From NCBI RefSeq assembly GCF_019331725.1, contig NZ_JAHBBF010000005.1:62001-126000 (forward strand): a stretch of 64,000 nucleotides of DNA. Reading direction: 5' to 3'. This document shows positions 37,163 through 46,079 of the stretch, in pieces. How positions within the stretch are numbered: the stretch's first letter is position 1; every line of letters begins with the position of its first letter. Source of the stretch: Bifidobacterium saguinibicoloris. Lineage in GTDB: Bacteria; Actinomycetota; Actinomycetes; Actinomycetales; Bifidobacteriaceae. Made by a program: the position numbers and the translations under genes. Below the pieces are notes generated by a model, which had not been told where the DNA came from, did no database searches, and saw nothing but the letters and a program-made list of their open reading frames with translations.

Positions 37163-38482
37163 CTACTTCACGGTGAAGCCCTGCTCCTTGCCGTAGGCGA
37201 CGAGCTTCTCCTGCCATTGGGCGAAGCCCTGTTCGAGCGTCGTGCCGCTGCCTTCCGCGTAGGCCTTGCCCACGGTGTCGGAGTAGACCTTGTTGGCGTA
37301 CGCCTGGTACGGCAGGAACGGGAATCCTGCGGTCACCGACTTCTCGGCCTCGGCGAGCACCTCGTTGATCTTCTGGCCGCCGAAGTAGTCGTCGGTCTTG
37401 CCGAGCCATTCGGGGTCGTCGAGGGTGTCGAGCACCGCAGGGAAGGCGCCCATGTCGACCTGGATCTTGTGGCCGCCGCCGTAGCCGATGTACTGGAGGA
37501 ACTTGTAGGCCAGCTTCGCGTTGCGCGAGCCCTTGACGATCGAGTATCCGCCGCCGCCGGACTCGGAGTTCGTGGAGGAGCCGTCGCCCTTGGGCGCGAG
37601 CGCGACGCGGAACTTGCCGGATGCGGAGCCCACGCTGCTCTTGAGCGTGATCGGCATCCAGCCGCCGGCGAGCACCACTGCGTTCTTGCCGTCGGCGAGC
37701 GCACGGTACCAGTCGTCGGTCCACCAGGAGGTCTTGGTGTCGATGAGATGCTCGTCGATCATCTTCTGCCAGAAGTCGATGTAGCGCTGCGTGCCCTTGT
37801 CGCCGGTCAGGTCGATCTTCACGTCGGATTCGCCGACGCCGAAGGGCTGGGCTCCGGCGGACCACATCATGCTCATCGCGTTGCCGGCCTCGGAGCCGCT
37901 GTCGGCGGTGATGTAGTAGTCGTCGCCGAGGGCGTGGATCTTCTTGGCGGCCTCGTAGAACTCGTCCCAGGTCTTCGGCGGTTCGGTCACGCCGGCCTTG
38001 TCGAAGATCTCCTTGTTGTAGAACATGGCCAGCGGCCCCATGCCGCCGGGCATCGAGTAGACCTTGCCGTTGACCGTCACGCCGGCCTTGGCGCTGTCCG
38101 TGAACTTGTTCATGATCGAGCCGGCACCGTACTGGTCGAGGTCCTCGAGGGCGTCGGAGAGCACGAACTGGGTGATGGCGTCATAGTTGAGCTGCACGAT
38201 GTCCGGTGCGCCCGATCCCGCGGACAGCGCGTTGTTCAATGCCGAATACTCCTCGTCGGACGAGCCGGCGTTGACGACCTTGACCTTGACGCCCGGATTC
38301 TCCTTTTCGAAGCCTTCGGCCATCTTCTTGACCGCGGACTCCCAGGACCACACCAGGATCTCGCCCTGGTCGTCGGATCCGGCGGCGGACTGCGCCTCGC
38401 CGCAGGCGGCGATCGGCGCCACCGCCATCACCGTGGCCGCGGCGGCGGCCACGAGGCGGATTCCTCGTCGTGTGATGTTCAT
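37163..38482 (-). CDS. ABC-transporter sugar-binding lipoprotein
   Basis: Extracytoplasmic solute-binding protein (family 1, MalE-like), 439 residues. A lipoprotein signal, MNITRRGIRLVAAAAATVMAVAPIAACGEAQ, has the lipobox Cys near residue 27. The mature part begins with an Asp/Gly-rich linker, then ILVWSWESAVKKMAEGFEKENPGVKVKVV, the family's opening. IPxxxG-type and Trp-rich binding-site segments (SWWTDDWYRALADGKNAVVLAGGWMP) follow. The start ATG at 38482 has AAAGGAGTATTCCG. No permease or ATPase genes are beside it, only the rhamnosidase (upstream) and a LacI regulator (downstream), so it must use permeases encoded elsewhere or be non-transporting. Confidence 0.9.
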   Translation of the reverse strand: MNITRRGIRLVAAAAATVMAVAPIAACGEAQSAAGSDDQGEILVWSWESAVKKMAEGFEKENPGVKVKVVNAGSSDEEYSALNNALSAGSGAPDIVQLNYDAITQFVLSDALEDLDQYGAGSIMNKFTDSAKAGVTVNGKVYSMPGGMGPLAMFYNKEIFDKAGVTEPPKTWDEFYEAAKKIHALGDDYYITADSGSEAGNAMSMMWSAGAQPFGVGESDVKIDLTGDKGTQRYIDFWQKMIDEHLIDTKTSWWTDDWYRALADGKNAVVLAGGWMPITLKSSVGSASGKFRVALAPKGDGSSTNSESGGGGYSIVKGSRNAKLAYKFLQYIGYGGGHKIQVDMGAFPAVLDTLDDPEWLGKTDDYFGGQKINEVLAEAEKSVTAGFPFLPYQAYANKVYSDTVGKAYAEGSGTTLEQGFAQWQEKLVAYGKEQGFTVK

Positions 38483-38623
38483 CGGAATACTCCTTTGTAT
38501 CTCTGGTATCTCTTTTTCATTGTCGTATGCATCGGCATCCTTGTACCGCGTGCATGCGCCGTATGTGGTCCGCCGTGCCGGCCCGCCCGATGGGGCGGCC
38601 GCGCCCGGCGTGTGCGTGGGGGC

Positions 38624-41302
38624 TCAGACGGTGATGTCGTATCGTCCAGGTCCGACCCAGTCGTTGCGTCCGCCCGCGTTCACCAGGGCCTTGGAGCCCG
38701 TGGGGACGTTGAAGGACACGTGCAGCCTCCCTTCCCGTAGTCGCCATCGGAGATCGATCCGCCCGTGGGGGCCTTCGTGCGCGACGTGCGCCTCGGTGAC
38801 TCCCCCGCCGGGATGCGGGTCCACGGCGAACGCGTCCCATCCGGGTTCGAGCGGTTTCAGGCCGCCGAGCTCGTCGTGCATCCATTCGGCGACGACGCCC
38901 AGCCAGTAGTGGTTGAACGAGGTCATGCCGCCGGGGTTGATGCTGCCGTCGGGGCGGATGGAGTCCCATCGTTCCCATGTGGTGGTGGCGCCCATCGTCA
39001 CCTGGTAGAGCCAGGAGGGGCAGGTGCGGCAGGTGAGCACGCGGAACGCGGTGTCCCGGTGGCCGCTTTGGGCGAGCGCCCGCAGCAGGTATGGGGTGCC
39101 GGCGAATCCGGTGCCGACGTGGTGGCCGCCTTGTTCCACGAGCCGTGCGAGGCGTTCGCCCGCCTGGGATGTCCATGCGGGGTCGTCGCGGCGCAGCCCG
39201 AAGACGATGGCCAGCGTGTAGGCGCATTCCGTGTCGGAGGCCATGGCGCCGTCGGCGCGGGTGAACGCCTCGGCGAAGCCTGCGCGAATCCGGTCCGCGA
39301 GCGACGCGTATGTCGCGGCGTCGTCGTCATGGCCGAGGATGCCGGCCATGCGCGCGACCAGTTCGGCCGAGTGCATGGCGAACGCGGTGGCGACCAGGGG
39401 TTTCTCGGTCATCGCCTGTTCGGGATGGTCGGGCGGGGCGGTGGGGTCGAGCCAGTCGCCGAATTGTCCGCAGACCTGGTCGGGTTCCCGGCGCCATACG
39501 CCGTCGGGGTCGAGCCGGCTCGCCACGTCGTCCATCCATGCCCGGGCCGCGGGATAGTGCCGGGCCAATCGGAGGGCGTCGCCCTCCTCCTGGTAGACCG
39601 CCCATGGGACCAGTACGGCGCTGTCACCCCAGATGGCGATCGCGTCGGCCTTGCGCCAGTCGGGTATGGTGATGAAGGGGATGAACGGCGGCACGGTGCC
39701 GTATCGTGCGATCTCGCCGTCGAGGTTGCCGAGCCAGTCGGAGAGGAAGTCTCCGGCGGCGGCGAGACGCAGGGCCGTGGGCGAGAACATCGCGATGTCG
39801 CCGGTCCAGCCGAGCCGTTCGTCGCGCTGCGGGCAGTCCATGGGGAACGAAAGGAAGTTGGAGCGCATCGAACGCACGATGTTGTCGTGCAGGCGGTCGA
39901 GGTCCTCGTCGGAGCAGGAGAACCAGCCGCGGCGTTCCATGTCGGTGGTGTACGCGCATGCGGTGAGGTCGTCCGGGGAGAGTTCGTCGGCGGGCCATCC
40001 GCTGATCGCGGCGTAGCGGAAGCCGTGCATGGTGAACGTCGGCTCCCATTGGGCGGCGGGTCCGGCGGACACGTATTCGTCGGTCTGGATGTCCTCGCGG
40101 CGCAGGGGCCGCAGGGCGAGTCCGCCGTGTTCGTCGAGCACTTCCGCATGCCGGATGGTGATGACCGTTCCGGGTTCCGCCTTTGGTATGGACAGGCGGA
40201 TGCGCTGGCTGCAGTTGACGCCGAAGTCCACGATGAACGTACCGTCGTCCCGCTTGCGGATGTCGACCGGCCGGTGGCGTCCGACGAGGCGGATCGGGTT
40301 CTGTTCCAGCGCGGTGAGTTTGAGCTGGTCCAGCGGCAGTTCGGTGACGGGGGTCCAAGAGTCGTCGGCGGGCGCGGACGGGTCGCACCAATGCGGGTCG
40401 TCCAGGCGGGCGTCGAATCGTTCGCCTTCGTACAGTCCGCTGCGGACGATGGGGCCTTTCCTCGCCTTCCACGTGCCGTCGTAGGCGTTGGAGACGATCT
40501 GATGGAGGGAGCCGTCGGCGTACATGACGTCGATCTGCGCGTAGACGCCGAGCCGGTCGCCGTAGTAGTCCACGACGCCGCCCGCGTAGCCGTACCGTCC
40601 GCGGTACCATCCGTCCGCGAGTCTGAAGCCGAACGCGTTGTCGCCTTGGCGCAGGTATGGGGTGACGTCGTAGGTGAGGTACGGCAGGCGGTCGTCGTAG
40701 TCGACCCAGCCGGGGGCGAGCACGTCGTCGCCAACGCGTTCGCCGTTGACCCACGGTTCGAACAGGCCGTAGGCGCTGACGTACATGCGCGCCGCGACCG
40801 GCTTGCGTTCGATGCGTACGTCGCCGCGGACCAGCGGGGCGTGGCGCCCGTCGGTCCATGGTTCGGGCCATGCCGGTCCGACCATGGCGCCGCGCCACTG
40901 CCAGTGGTGCAGGATGCCCGGTTCGAAGCGCACGCTTGCGCCGGTGCCGACGGCATCGCCGGCGGCTGTGCCGGGACCCGTTTCGTCCGCGTCTTCCGAC
41001 ATGGGAATCACGGTCACCGTCACCTGTTCGTGCGTCTTCGCTTCCGTGAACGGCCATGCGTGCAGTATGTTGTCGCCGGCGGGCACACGGGTCTCTTCGA
41101 CAACCGGCTTCTCGCCCGGCATTGCGCGGGTGGCGCGGATGATGGCTTCGGCGCCGTCCGGCAGCGGGACGTCCTCGTCGTACGTCCAGCTGATGCGCGG
41201 CGCGCCGGTGCCGATGCCCAGCACGTCGCCGGCATGATGTTCGACGGTGACCCGCCGAATGCCGGGGAGCCTTCCCCTTGTTGTCGTCCGTTGTTGCGTC
41301 AT
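38624..41302 (-). CDS. Alpha-L-rhamnosidase, GH78 family
   Basis: Hydrolyses terminal alpha-L-rhamnose from glycosides. The 892-residue protein has N-terminal beta domains (APRISWTYDEDVPLPDGAEAIIRATRAM; ARMYVSAYGLFEPWVNGERVGDDVLAPGWVDYDDRLPYLTYDVT). The (alpha/alpha)6 catalytic domain includes LSFPMDCPQRDERLGWTGDIAMF, AIWGDSAVLVPWAVYQ, FGDWLDP and MGATTTWERWDSI, which carry the conserved acidic residues. There is no signal peptide, so it acts in the cytoplasm on imported small glycosides. ATG at 41302 has AAAAAGGAGGTGATTGCG. It is the first gene after the LacI-operated promoter. Confidence 0.92.
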   Translation of the reverse strand: MTQQRTTTRGRLPGIRRVTVEHHAGDVLGIGTGAPRISWTYDEDVPLPDGAEAIIRATRAMPGEKPVVEETRVPAGDNILHAWPFTEAKTHEQVTVTVIPMSEDADETGPGTAAGDAVGTGASVRFEPGILHHWQWRGAMVGPAWPEPWTDGRHAPLVRGDVRIERKPVAARMYVSAYGLFEPWVNGERVGDDVLAPGWVDYDDRLPYLTYDVTPYLRQGDNAFGFRLADGWYRGRYGYAGGVVDYYGDRLGVYAQIDVMYADGSLHQIVSNAYDGTWKARKGPIVRSGLYEGERFDARLDDPHWCDPSAPADDSWTPVTELPLDQLKLTALEQNPIRLVGRHRPVDIRKRDDGTFIVDFGVNCSQRIRLSIPKAEPGTVITIRHAEVLDEHGGLALRPLRREDIQTDEYVSAGPAAQWEPTFTMHGFRYAAISGWPADELSPDDLTACAYTTDMERRGWFSCSDEDLDRLHDNIVRSMRSNFLSFPMDCPQRDERLGWTGDIAMFSPTALRLAAAGDFLSDWLGNLDGEIARYGTVPPFIPFITIPDWRKADAIAIWGDSAVLVPWAVYQEEGDALRLARHYPAARAWMDDVASRLDPDGVWRREPDQVCGQFGDWLDPTAPPDHPEQAMTEKPLVATAFAMHSAELVARMAGILGHDDDAATYASLADRIRAGFAEAFTRADGAMASDTECAYTLAIVFGLRRDDPAWTSQAGERLARLVEQGGHHVGTGFAGTPYLLRALAQSGHRDTAFRVLTCRTCPSWLYQVTMGATTTWERWDSIRPDGSINPGGMTSFNHYWLGVVAEWMHDELGGLKPLEPGWDAFAVDPHPGGGVTEAHVAHEGPHGRIDLRWRLREGRLHVSFNVPTGSKALVNAGGRNDWVGPGRYDITV

Positions 41303-41319
41303 CGCAATCACCTCCTTTT

Positions 41320-41374
41320 TGGAGCGCTCCATTGGAACGCTCCAAATATAACGCCAATCGTTCGACGAAGTCAA
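41320..41374 (-). promoter_or_regulatory. Rhamnosidase promoter with two LacI-type operators
   Basis: Minus strand: -35 TTGACT (41374-41369), 17-bp spacer, -10 TTATAT (41351-41346). Directly downstream lie two operators end to end: TTGGAGCGTTCCAA (41345-41332) and TGGAGCGCTCCA (41331-41320), each palindromic around a CG-rich centre. They cover the expected start of transcription, so a bound LacI protein would block initiation. Confidence 0.85.
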
Positions 41375-41402
41375 TCCGGCGTGTCGTGGAATGAGACGCT
41401 AG

Positions 41403-41420
41403 ACCTCCGCGCATGCGGAG
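41403..41420. other. Small hairpin in the gap before the rhamnosidase promoter
   Basis: CTCCGC-GCAT-GCGGAG is a 6-bp perfect stem in the 148-bp gap between the rhamnosidase promoter and the end of the RhuM-Doc gene. It could end the RhuM-Doc transcript, but there is no U-tract. Confidence 0.3.
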
Positions 41421-41522
41421 CGCAATCACGCCGGCCCCTACTTTCACAGCACCATGCGCATCAATCATCGGATGACATCGGATGCACACACTCCCCGCCT
41501 CGCATCAGGCTGGCCTATTCCC

Positions 41523-42479
41523 TCACTCGTCATCCGCCTTTACGGTCAGCATACGTTCCACCAAGTCGATCATGAGATCCTTTTCGCCGGGGTCGCTCAC
41601 CGCGATCAACAGCGTGATGGCGGCGAGGTCGTTGTTGGTGACGACCGGCTTGCCGCCATCGTCGAAGGCGTCGGCGTTCCCATCAAGGAACCCCACGAAC
41701 GACGCCGCCGCCATACGTTTATTGCCATCGGCGAACGGATGGTCCTTCACCATGAAATACAGCAGATGGGCGGCCTTCTCCTCCACGGTCGGATACAAGT
41801 CCTGTCCGGCGAAGCTCTGATACACGGCACCGATGATGCGCTCAAGCGCATCCCCGCGCTCCTGCCCAAGCAGGGAATCATCAGGATATTCCTCCCGCAG
41901 ACGGACCACCAGCGCCCGCGCCTCCGCGGCCGTGAACTTCCAGACCGGTTTCATCCGGGGATTCGGCGCGAGAGCATGCGCATCATAGTCACGAAGCATA
42001 TCCAACCCAGGCAGGTAGCTCGACACCACATCGGCGATTCCGGAGGCGAGCCGGTCATCGCTGCGGGCCAGCACCTTGACGACCCTCTCCAGCTGGTTCA
42101 GACGGCGCTCGTTGACGGCGTAACCCGCCATGAGATATTGACGCAACACGCTGGTGGCCCATCGGCGGAAGCTAGTGGCACGCCTTGAGTTAACCCTGTA
42201 CCCCACCGAAATAACCATGTCCAGGTTGTACACATTCACTGTGCGCCTGACCCGACGGGTGCCTTCGACACGAACTTGTTCCATTTTGGAACAAGTTGAC
42301 CCATCAAGCTCGCCATCGGAAAGAATATTGGACACATGTTTTCCTATGGCCTGACTTTTCGTGCCGAATAATTCCGCCATCTGCGCCTGGGTCAGCCACA
42401 CGGTATCACCTTGCACGTTGACCTCAAGCTGCACCGAGCCGTCATCGGATCGGTAGAGTTCAATGTCCTTGCCTGTCAT
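41523..42479 (-). CDS. RhuM-like N-terminal domain fused to Fic/Doc domain
   Basis: A 318-residue two-domain protein. Residues 1-130 match the RhuM (virulence RhuM) pattern: IELYRSDDGSVQLEVNVQGDTVWLTQAQMAELFGTKSQAIGKHVSNIL, VYNLDMVISVGYRVNSRRATSFRRWATSVLRQYL. Residues about 180-318 hold a Fic/Doc fold with HPFADGNKRMA starting at His247. The Doc-type GNKR (not GNGR) suggests a kinase-like or non-AMPylating activity. Start choice: ATG at 42479 with GGAGCG at the right distance; upstream ATGs at 42482 and 42506 are also possible. Homologous fusions occur in restriction-modification and toxin-antitoxin neighbourhoods. No separate antitoxin is visible. Confidence 0.85.
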   Translation of the reverse strand: MTGKDIELYRSDDGSVQLEVNVQGDTVWLTQAQMAELFGTKSQAIGKHVSNILSDGELDGSTCSKMEQVRVEGTRRVRRTVNVYNLDMVISVGYRVNSRRATSFRRWATSVLRQYLMAGYAVNERRLNQLERVVKVLARSDDRLASGIADVVSSYLPGLDMLRDYDAHALAPNPRMKPVWKFTAAEARALVVRLREEYPDDSLLGQERGDALERIIGAVYQSFAGQDLYPTVEEKAAHLLYFMVKDHPFADGNKRMAAASFVGFLDGNADAFDDGGKPVVTNNDLAAITLLIAVSDPGEKDLMIDLVERMLTVKADDE

Positions 42480-42568
42480 CATTCGCTCCAATCGTTTCAC
42501 GCCCATCGAAGGCTGCTGCCCATCGATTACGAACGAGTCTACGAATCGGCCCAGCGACCGGAACATAT

Positions 42569-42694
42569 CTACCGGTTTCCGACCTTGACAGCGTGTCGCA
42601 ATACGGCGAACCGCATTGCGGACCGGCACACCCGCCCGGATGGCTCGCGCGCCTCCGAACGCGGGCCCGTGCCGCCGAAGCCGAAGTCCGCCAT
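42569..42694 (-). pseudogene. Stray fragment of an ECF-transporter T-component gene
   Basis: A 41-codon frame beginning ATG at 42694 reads MADFGFGGTGPRSEAR. It matches MEARGFGGTGPRSAAR of the ykoC-like gene starting at 43737. At DNA level 25 bases are identical (42655-42679 and 43698-43722). Resemblance ends soon after, and the frame drifts into unrelated sequence. Its ATG overlaps the stop of the truncated YhcG gene (TGATG). It looks like a duplicated or recombined piece of the neighbour, or the relic of a second ECF T gene into which the patch was inserted. Confidence 0.65.
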
Positions 42695-43542
42695 CATAAT
42701 CCCGTTCCCGCATCCAGGTTCTTCCGATTCTCGGCGTCCCGCTGCTGCATGGCGAAGATATGCTTCTGTGTTTCGATTTCGGCGCGCAACTGCTCTTCCG
42801 TCGGCAGGTAGAGCTTGTATTTCGCCGCGAAAAGCTGGTCGCTGTCATGCAGGACCGAATATCGGGCGATGTCTTCACTGGTTTCGGAACACAATACGAT
42901 GCCGAGCGTCGGATTGTCCCCCGGTCCGCGCATCCGTTCGTCGTACATGCGCACGTACATGTCCATCTGGCCTACATCCTGATGGGTGATTCGAGTGGTC
43001 TTCAGATCGATCAGCACGAAGCATTTCAGTATGTAGTTGTAGAACACCAGATCGATGTAGTAGTCGTTCTCGTCCGTGTGGATGCGCTGTTGCCGTGCCA
43101 CGAACGCATACCCCTTGCCCAGTTCCAACAGGAACTTCTGCAGGTTCGCGAGAATGCTGGATTCCAGCTTGGATTCGGTGAAATCCGTTTTGGGGTCGAG
43201 CCCCAGGTATTCGGCCACCACAGGGTTCTTGATGAATTCCAGTTTGTCCTGCTGGTACGGCTCGGTCTTGGATTCCATCTCACGCCGCACGCGATCGGGA
43301 TGCTGAGACAGCAGCATCCGCTCATAGTATTGCGTGTCGATGTTCCGGTTCAGCGTGCGTGAGCTCCAGTTCTGCGCCAGCGCCTCATGTTCGTACCAAT
43401 TACGGGCTTTGGCGTCGGTGACGCGAAGCAGGCTGCGATAATGCGTCCATGTCAGCAGACCGGATTGTGCACGCAGTGCGTTCACAATCTCCGGGAACGC
43501 ACGGTAGAACTGCACGCAGTAGTACAGTGTCCGCCGATTCAA
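42694..43542 (-). CDS. YhcG/DUF1016 family PDDEXK nuclease-like protein, 5'-truncated
   Basis: A 282-residue reading frame. The C-terminal nuclease domain is intact: FVARQQRIHTDENDYYIDLVFYNYILKCFVLIDLKT carries the PDDEXK-type Asp and Asp-x-Lys. It is followed by GQMDMYVRMYDERMRGPGDNPTLGIVLCSETS. The frame begins TTG at 43542 in NRRTLYYCVQFYRAFPEI, which in full-length relatives is preceded by some 60-80 residues. Here only GHKG and a stop precede it, with no ribosome site. The gene has therefore lost its 5' end at a junction 28 bp from ykoC. Relatives sit beside type I restriction genes. Expression is doubtful. Confidence 0.8.
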   Translation of the reverse strand: MNRRTLYYCVQFYRAFPEIVNALRAQSGLLTWTHYRSLLRVTDAKARNWYEHEALAQNWSSRTLNRNIDTQYYERMLLSQHPDRVRREMESKTEPYQQDKLEFIKNPVVAEYLGLDPKTDFTESKLESSILANLQKFLLELGKGYAFVARQQRIHTDENDYYIDLVFYNYILKCFVLIDLKTTRITHQDVGQMDMYVRMYDERMRGPGDNPTLGIVLCSETSEDIARYSVLHDSDQLFAAKYKLYLPTEEQLRAEIETQKHIFAMQQRDAENRKNLDAGTGL

Positions 43543-43569
43543 TCCCTTATGTCCGACTCACGCCCGCGA

Positions 43570-44514
43570 TCACGCGCCTTGGAAGGAGAAATGCCAGTAG
43601 CCGGTGTACACGGCCACGCCGAGCGCGATGAGCGGAATCGCCAGCGAGATCACGCAGAACACCGCGTCGATCGGATGCAGACGGCTCACGCGCGCCGCCG
43701 AACGCGGGCCCGTGCCGCCGAAACCGCGCGCCTCCATGGCGGTGGCGAGCTTCGTGGCGCGGCGGATGGACAGGACCAGCAGGCCGAACGCCTGCGAAAG
43801 CCCGCGCCGCACGGCGTTGCCGTCGCCAAGACCACGCGAGCGACGGGACAATCCAAGCGCCCGCCAATCGTCCTGCAGCAGCGTGAACATACGCATGCCG
43901 GCGAGCCCGCCGTACACGAACCGGGGCGAGAAGTGCAGAATCTGCACGAGACCATCGGCCAGATCGGTGGGGTCGAGGCCGAGCGCGAGCACCACGCCAG
44001 GCACGGCGATGGCGAGCACGCGCAGGAACGTGGCGAGCGCCAGATACGTGGAGCCTTCGGACACCACGATCCATCCTGCGGAGAACCAGATGTCGCCGGA
44101 GGTGCGGCCGTACAGGAACACGGAGACGAAGCCGCCCACGGCGGCGATCCACACGGGCCAGGTGCTGCGGCATACACGCAGCGGGTTCACGCCGCCGATC
44201 CACAGCAGCAGCACCTCGAGCCCCAATGCCACGGAGGCGGACACCACGTCGAGGCTGACGAACATGGGGATGCACATGAGCAGCGCGCCGATGATGCGCG
44301 CCACCGGGTTCACCTTCGCGATGAACCATGAGGGGGATGCGGGCCGAGCCGGTTCGCGGCGCGCCTCCGGCGGGGTGACGGGCACCGTGCCATCCGGATG
44401 CGCCGTCCGTCTCGCCGCCGTGGGGGAACCGTCCGTCTCGCCAGGGTGGCCGGCGACGGACACGGACGTATCGGCATCGGCCGGACGGACCGTAAGCCTG
44501 ATGGAATCGCTCAT
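43570..44514 (-). CDS. ykoC: ECF transporter T component (YkoC-like)
   Basis: Transmembrane coupling subunit of a thiamine-precursor ECF transporter. The 314-residue protein has a polar N-terminus (about 80 residues, Pro/Ala/Arg-rich, unusual in length). Five or six hydrophobic segments follow (IIGALLMCIPMFVSLDVVSASVALGLEVLLLWI and later). Two coupling helices end in SRRSRGL and MEARGFG, the Ala-Arg-Gly type motifs that contact the ATPases. Its GTG/ATG start region overlaps the ATPase gene stop by 4 bp. The far end of this gene lies next to the truncated YhcG gene. Confidence 0.88.
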   Translation of the reverse strand: MSDSIRLTVRPADADTSVSVAGHPGETDGSPTAARRTAHPDGTVPVTPPEARREPARPASPSWFIAKVNPVARIIGALLMCIPMFVSLDVVSASVALGLEVLLLWIGGVNPLRVCRSTWPVWIAAVGGFVSVFLYGRTSGDIWFSAGWIVVSEGSTYLALATFLRVLAIAVPGVVLALGLDPTDLADGLVQILHFSPRFVYGGLAGMRMFTLLQDDWRALGLSRRSRGLGDGNAVRRGLSQAFGLLVLSIRRATKLATAMEARGFGGTGPRSAARVSRLHPIDAVFCVISLAIPLIALGVAVYTGYWHFSFQGA

Positions 44515-46079
44515 CGCGACGTCTCCCCCTTCGCGAAATCGAACATGATGCGCCGGGCGTGCAACGCCTCGACGAGCGGCTCGTCGTGCGTGACGACGAT
44601 GACGGCGGAACCCTGGTCGCGCACGGCGGCGATGAGGTCGACCATCTCACGCCATGTGGCGTAGTCCTGGCCGAAGGTCGGCTCGTCCATGACGAGAATC
44701 CTCGGCGCGCCGGCGAGCATCGAGGCGACGGACAGGCGGCGCTTCTCGCCGCCGGACAGCGTGTACGGGTTGGCGGGCGCGAACCGGCTCAGGTTCATGC
44801 GTTCGAGCATGCGGTCCGCGATGGCGTACGCCTCCTCTTGGCTCGCACCGCGTGATTTCGGTCCGATGGCGACCTCGTCGCGCACGATCGGCGCGGCGAA
44901 CTGGTGTTCGGGCTCCTGGAAGACCATGCCGATGCGGCCGAGCAGTTCGCGGCTCCTCCATGCGTACGGTTCGTCGCCGCGGGTGCCTGCGGCGATATCG
45001 CCGCGGATGCGCACATGGCCGGCCAGCGGCTTGAGCAGGCCGGCAAGCGTCAGAGCGAGCGTGGATTTGCCGGCGCCGTTCGGCCCCATGAGGGCCGTGA
45101 CCTCGCCGGCGAAGAATTCGAGATTGATGTGCGAGCCGAGCGCGATGCCGCGTCCGAAGCCCAGATCCTCGGTGACGAGCACGGGTTCCTCGCCGTCCGC
45201 ACGGACCGTGTCCGTGGCGGACCGTCCGTTGCGCGGAACGCCGCCATCCTCCGTGTCGAAGGAGGCGAGCCGGACGTCGCCGTGACGGCCGGGGCCGCGG
45301 TCCGGGATGGGCCGTCCGGGCACCCACGCCCCGCCTTGCGCGAGCAGGTCGCCGTATTCGCCGAACACCTGTTCGGGGGTACCGTCGGTGATGACGCCGC
45401 CCACGTGGGAGTCTGGGTCGGGATGTCCGATGACGACGACGCGGTCGATGAGGTCCATCCATACGTCGATGTGGTGTTCGACGACGACCATGGTCTGGCC
45501 GGTGCGTTCGAGCACGTCGTGTACCGCGTCATGCACTTCGGTGACGCCGTCCGGGTCGAGGTTCGCGGTGGGTTCGTCGAGCAGCAGGAGGCCCGGCTGC
45601 ATGGCGAGCACGCCGGCGAGCGCGAGACGCTGCCGCTGCCCGCCGGACAGGTGGCGCGTGGACCGGTCGAGGTCGATGTCCTTGAGGCCGACCAGGTCGA
45701 GCGATTCGCGCACGCGCCGCCAGGTCTCGTCGCGTGGGACGTCGAGGTTCTCGCAGCCGAAGGCCGCGTCGTCGCCCACGCGTTCGAGGATGATCTGCGA
45801 ATCCGGGTCCTGCAGGACGAGGCCCGCCTTGCCGCGTGCGACGCCGGCTTCGACGCCGTCGATGGTGAGCGAGCCTTCCTGTTCGCCTTCGTCGGATCCG
45901 CCGAGCACGCCGGCCAGTCCGGCCATGAACGTGCTTTTGCCGGCGCCGGAGGCCCCGAGGAGCAGCACGTGCTCCCCGGGCTGGATGGTCAGATTGATGT
46001 CACGCAGCGCGAAGTCCTTGCGCGTGGTGTGGCGCCAACCCCATCCCTTCGCTTCGACGCCGGCGGGGGTGATGCGCAT
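44511..46079 (-). CDS. ykoD: ECF transporter ATPase, two fused ABC domains (YkoD-like)
   Basis: Energises the YkoEDC transporter. The 522-residue protein is a tandem of two ATPases. Domain 1: Walker A LLGASGAGKST (about residue 38), signature LSGGQRQRLALA, Walker B LLLLDEPTANLD. Domain 2: Walker A MGPNGAGKST (about residue 335), signature LSGGEKRRLSVA, Walker B ILVMDEPTFG. Between the domains is a linker with little conservation. ATG at 46079 overlaps the ykoE stop (TGATG). An open frame continues upstream across ykoE but in another frame and is not coding. Confidence 0.93.
   Translation of the reverse strand: MRITPAGVEAKGWGWRHTTRKDFALRDINLTIQPGEHVLLLGASGAGKSTFMAGLAGVLGGSDEGEQEGSLTIDGVEAGVARGKAGLVLQDPDSQIILERVGDDAAFGCENLDVPRDETWRRVRESLDLVGLKDIDLDRSTRHLSGGQRQRLALAGVLAMQPGLLLLDEPTANLDPDGVTEVHDAVHDVLERTGQTMVVVEHHIDVWMDLIDRVVVIGHPDPDSHVGGVITDGTPEQVFGEYGDLLAQGGAWVPGRPIPDRGPGRHGDVRLASFDTEDGGVPRNGRSATDTVRADGEEPVLVTEDLGFGRGIALGSHINLEFFAGEVTALMGPNGAGKSTLALTLAGLLKPLAGHVRIRGDIAAGTRGDEPYAWRSRELLGRIGMVFQEPEHQFAAPIVRDEVAIGPKSRGASQEEAYAIADRMLERMNLSRFAPANPYTLSGGEKRRLSVASMLAGAPRILVMDEPTFGQDYATWREMVDLIAAVRDQGSAVIVVTHDEPLVEALHARRIMFDFAKGETSR

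Noticed and set aside
38765-41575. A 936-codon plus-strand frame opposite the rhamnosidase
   Set aside because: No recognisable protein features. It is the antisense of a clear GH78 gene and crosses its promoter and operators.
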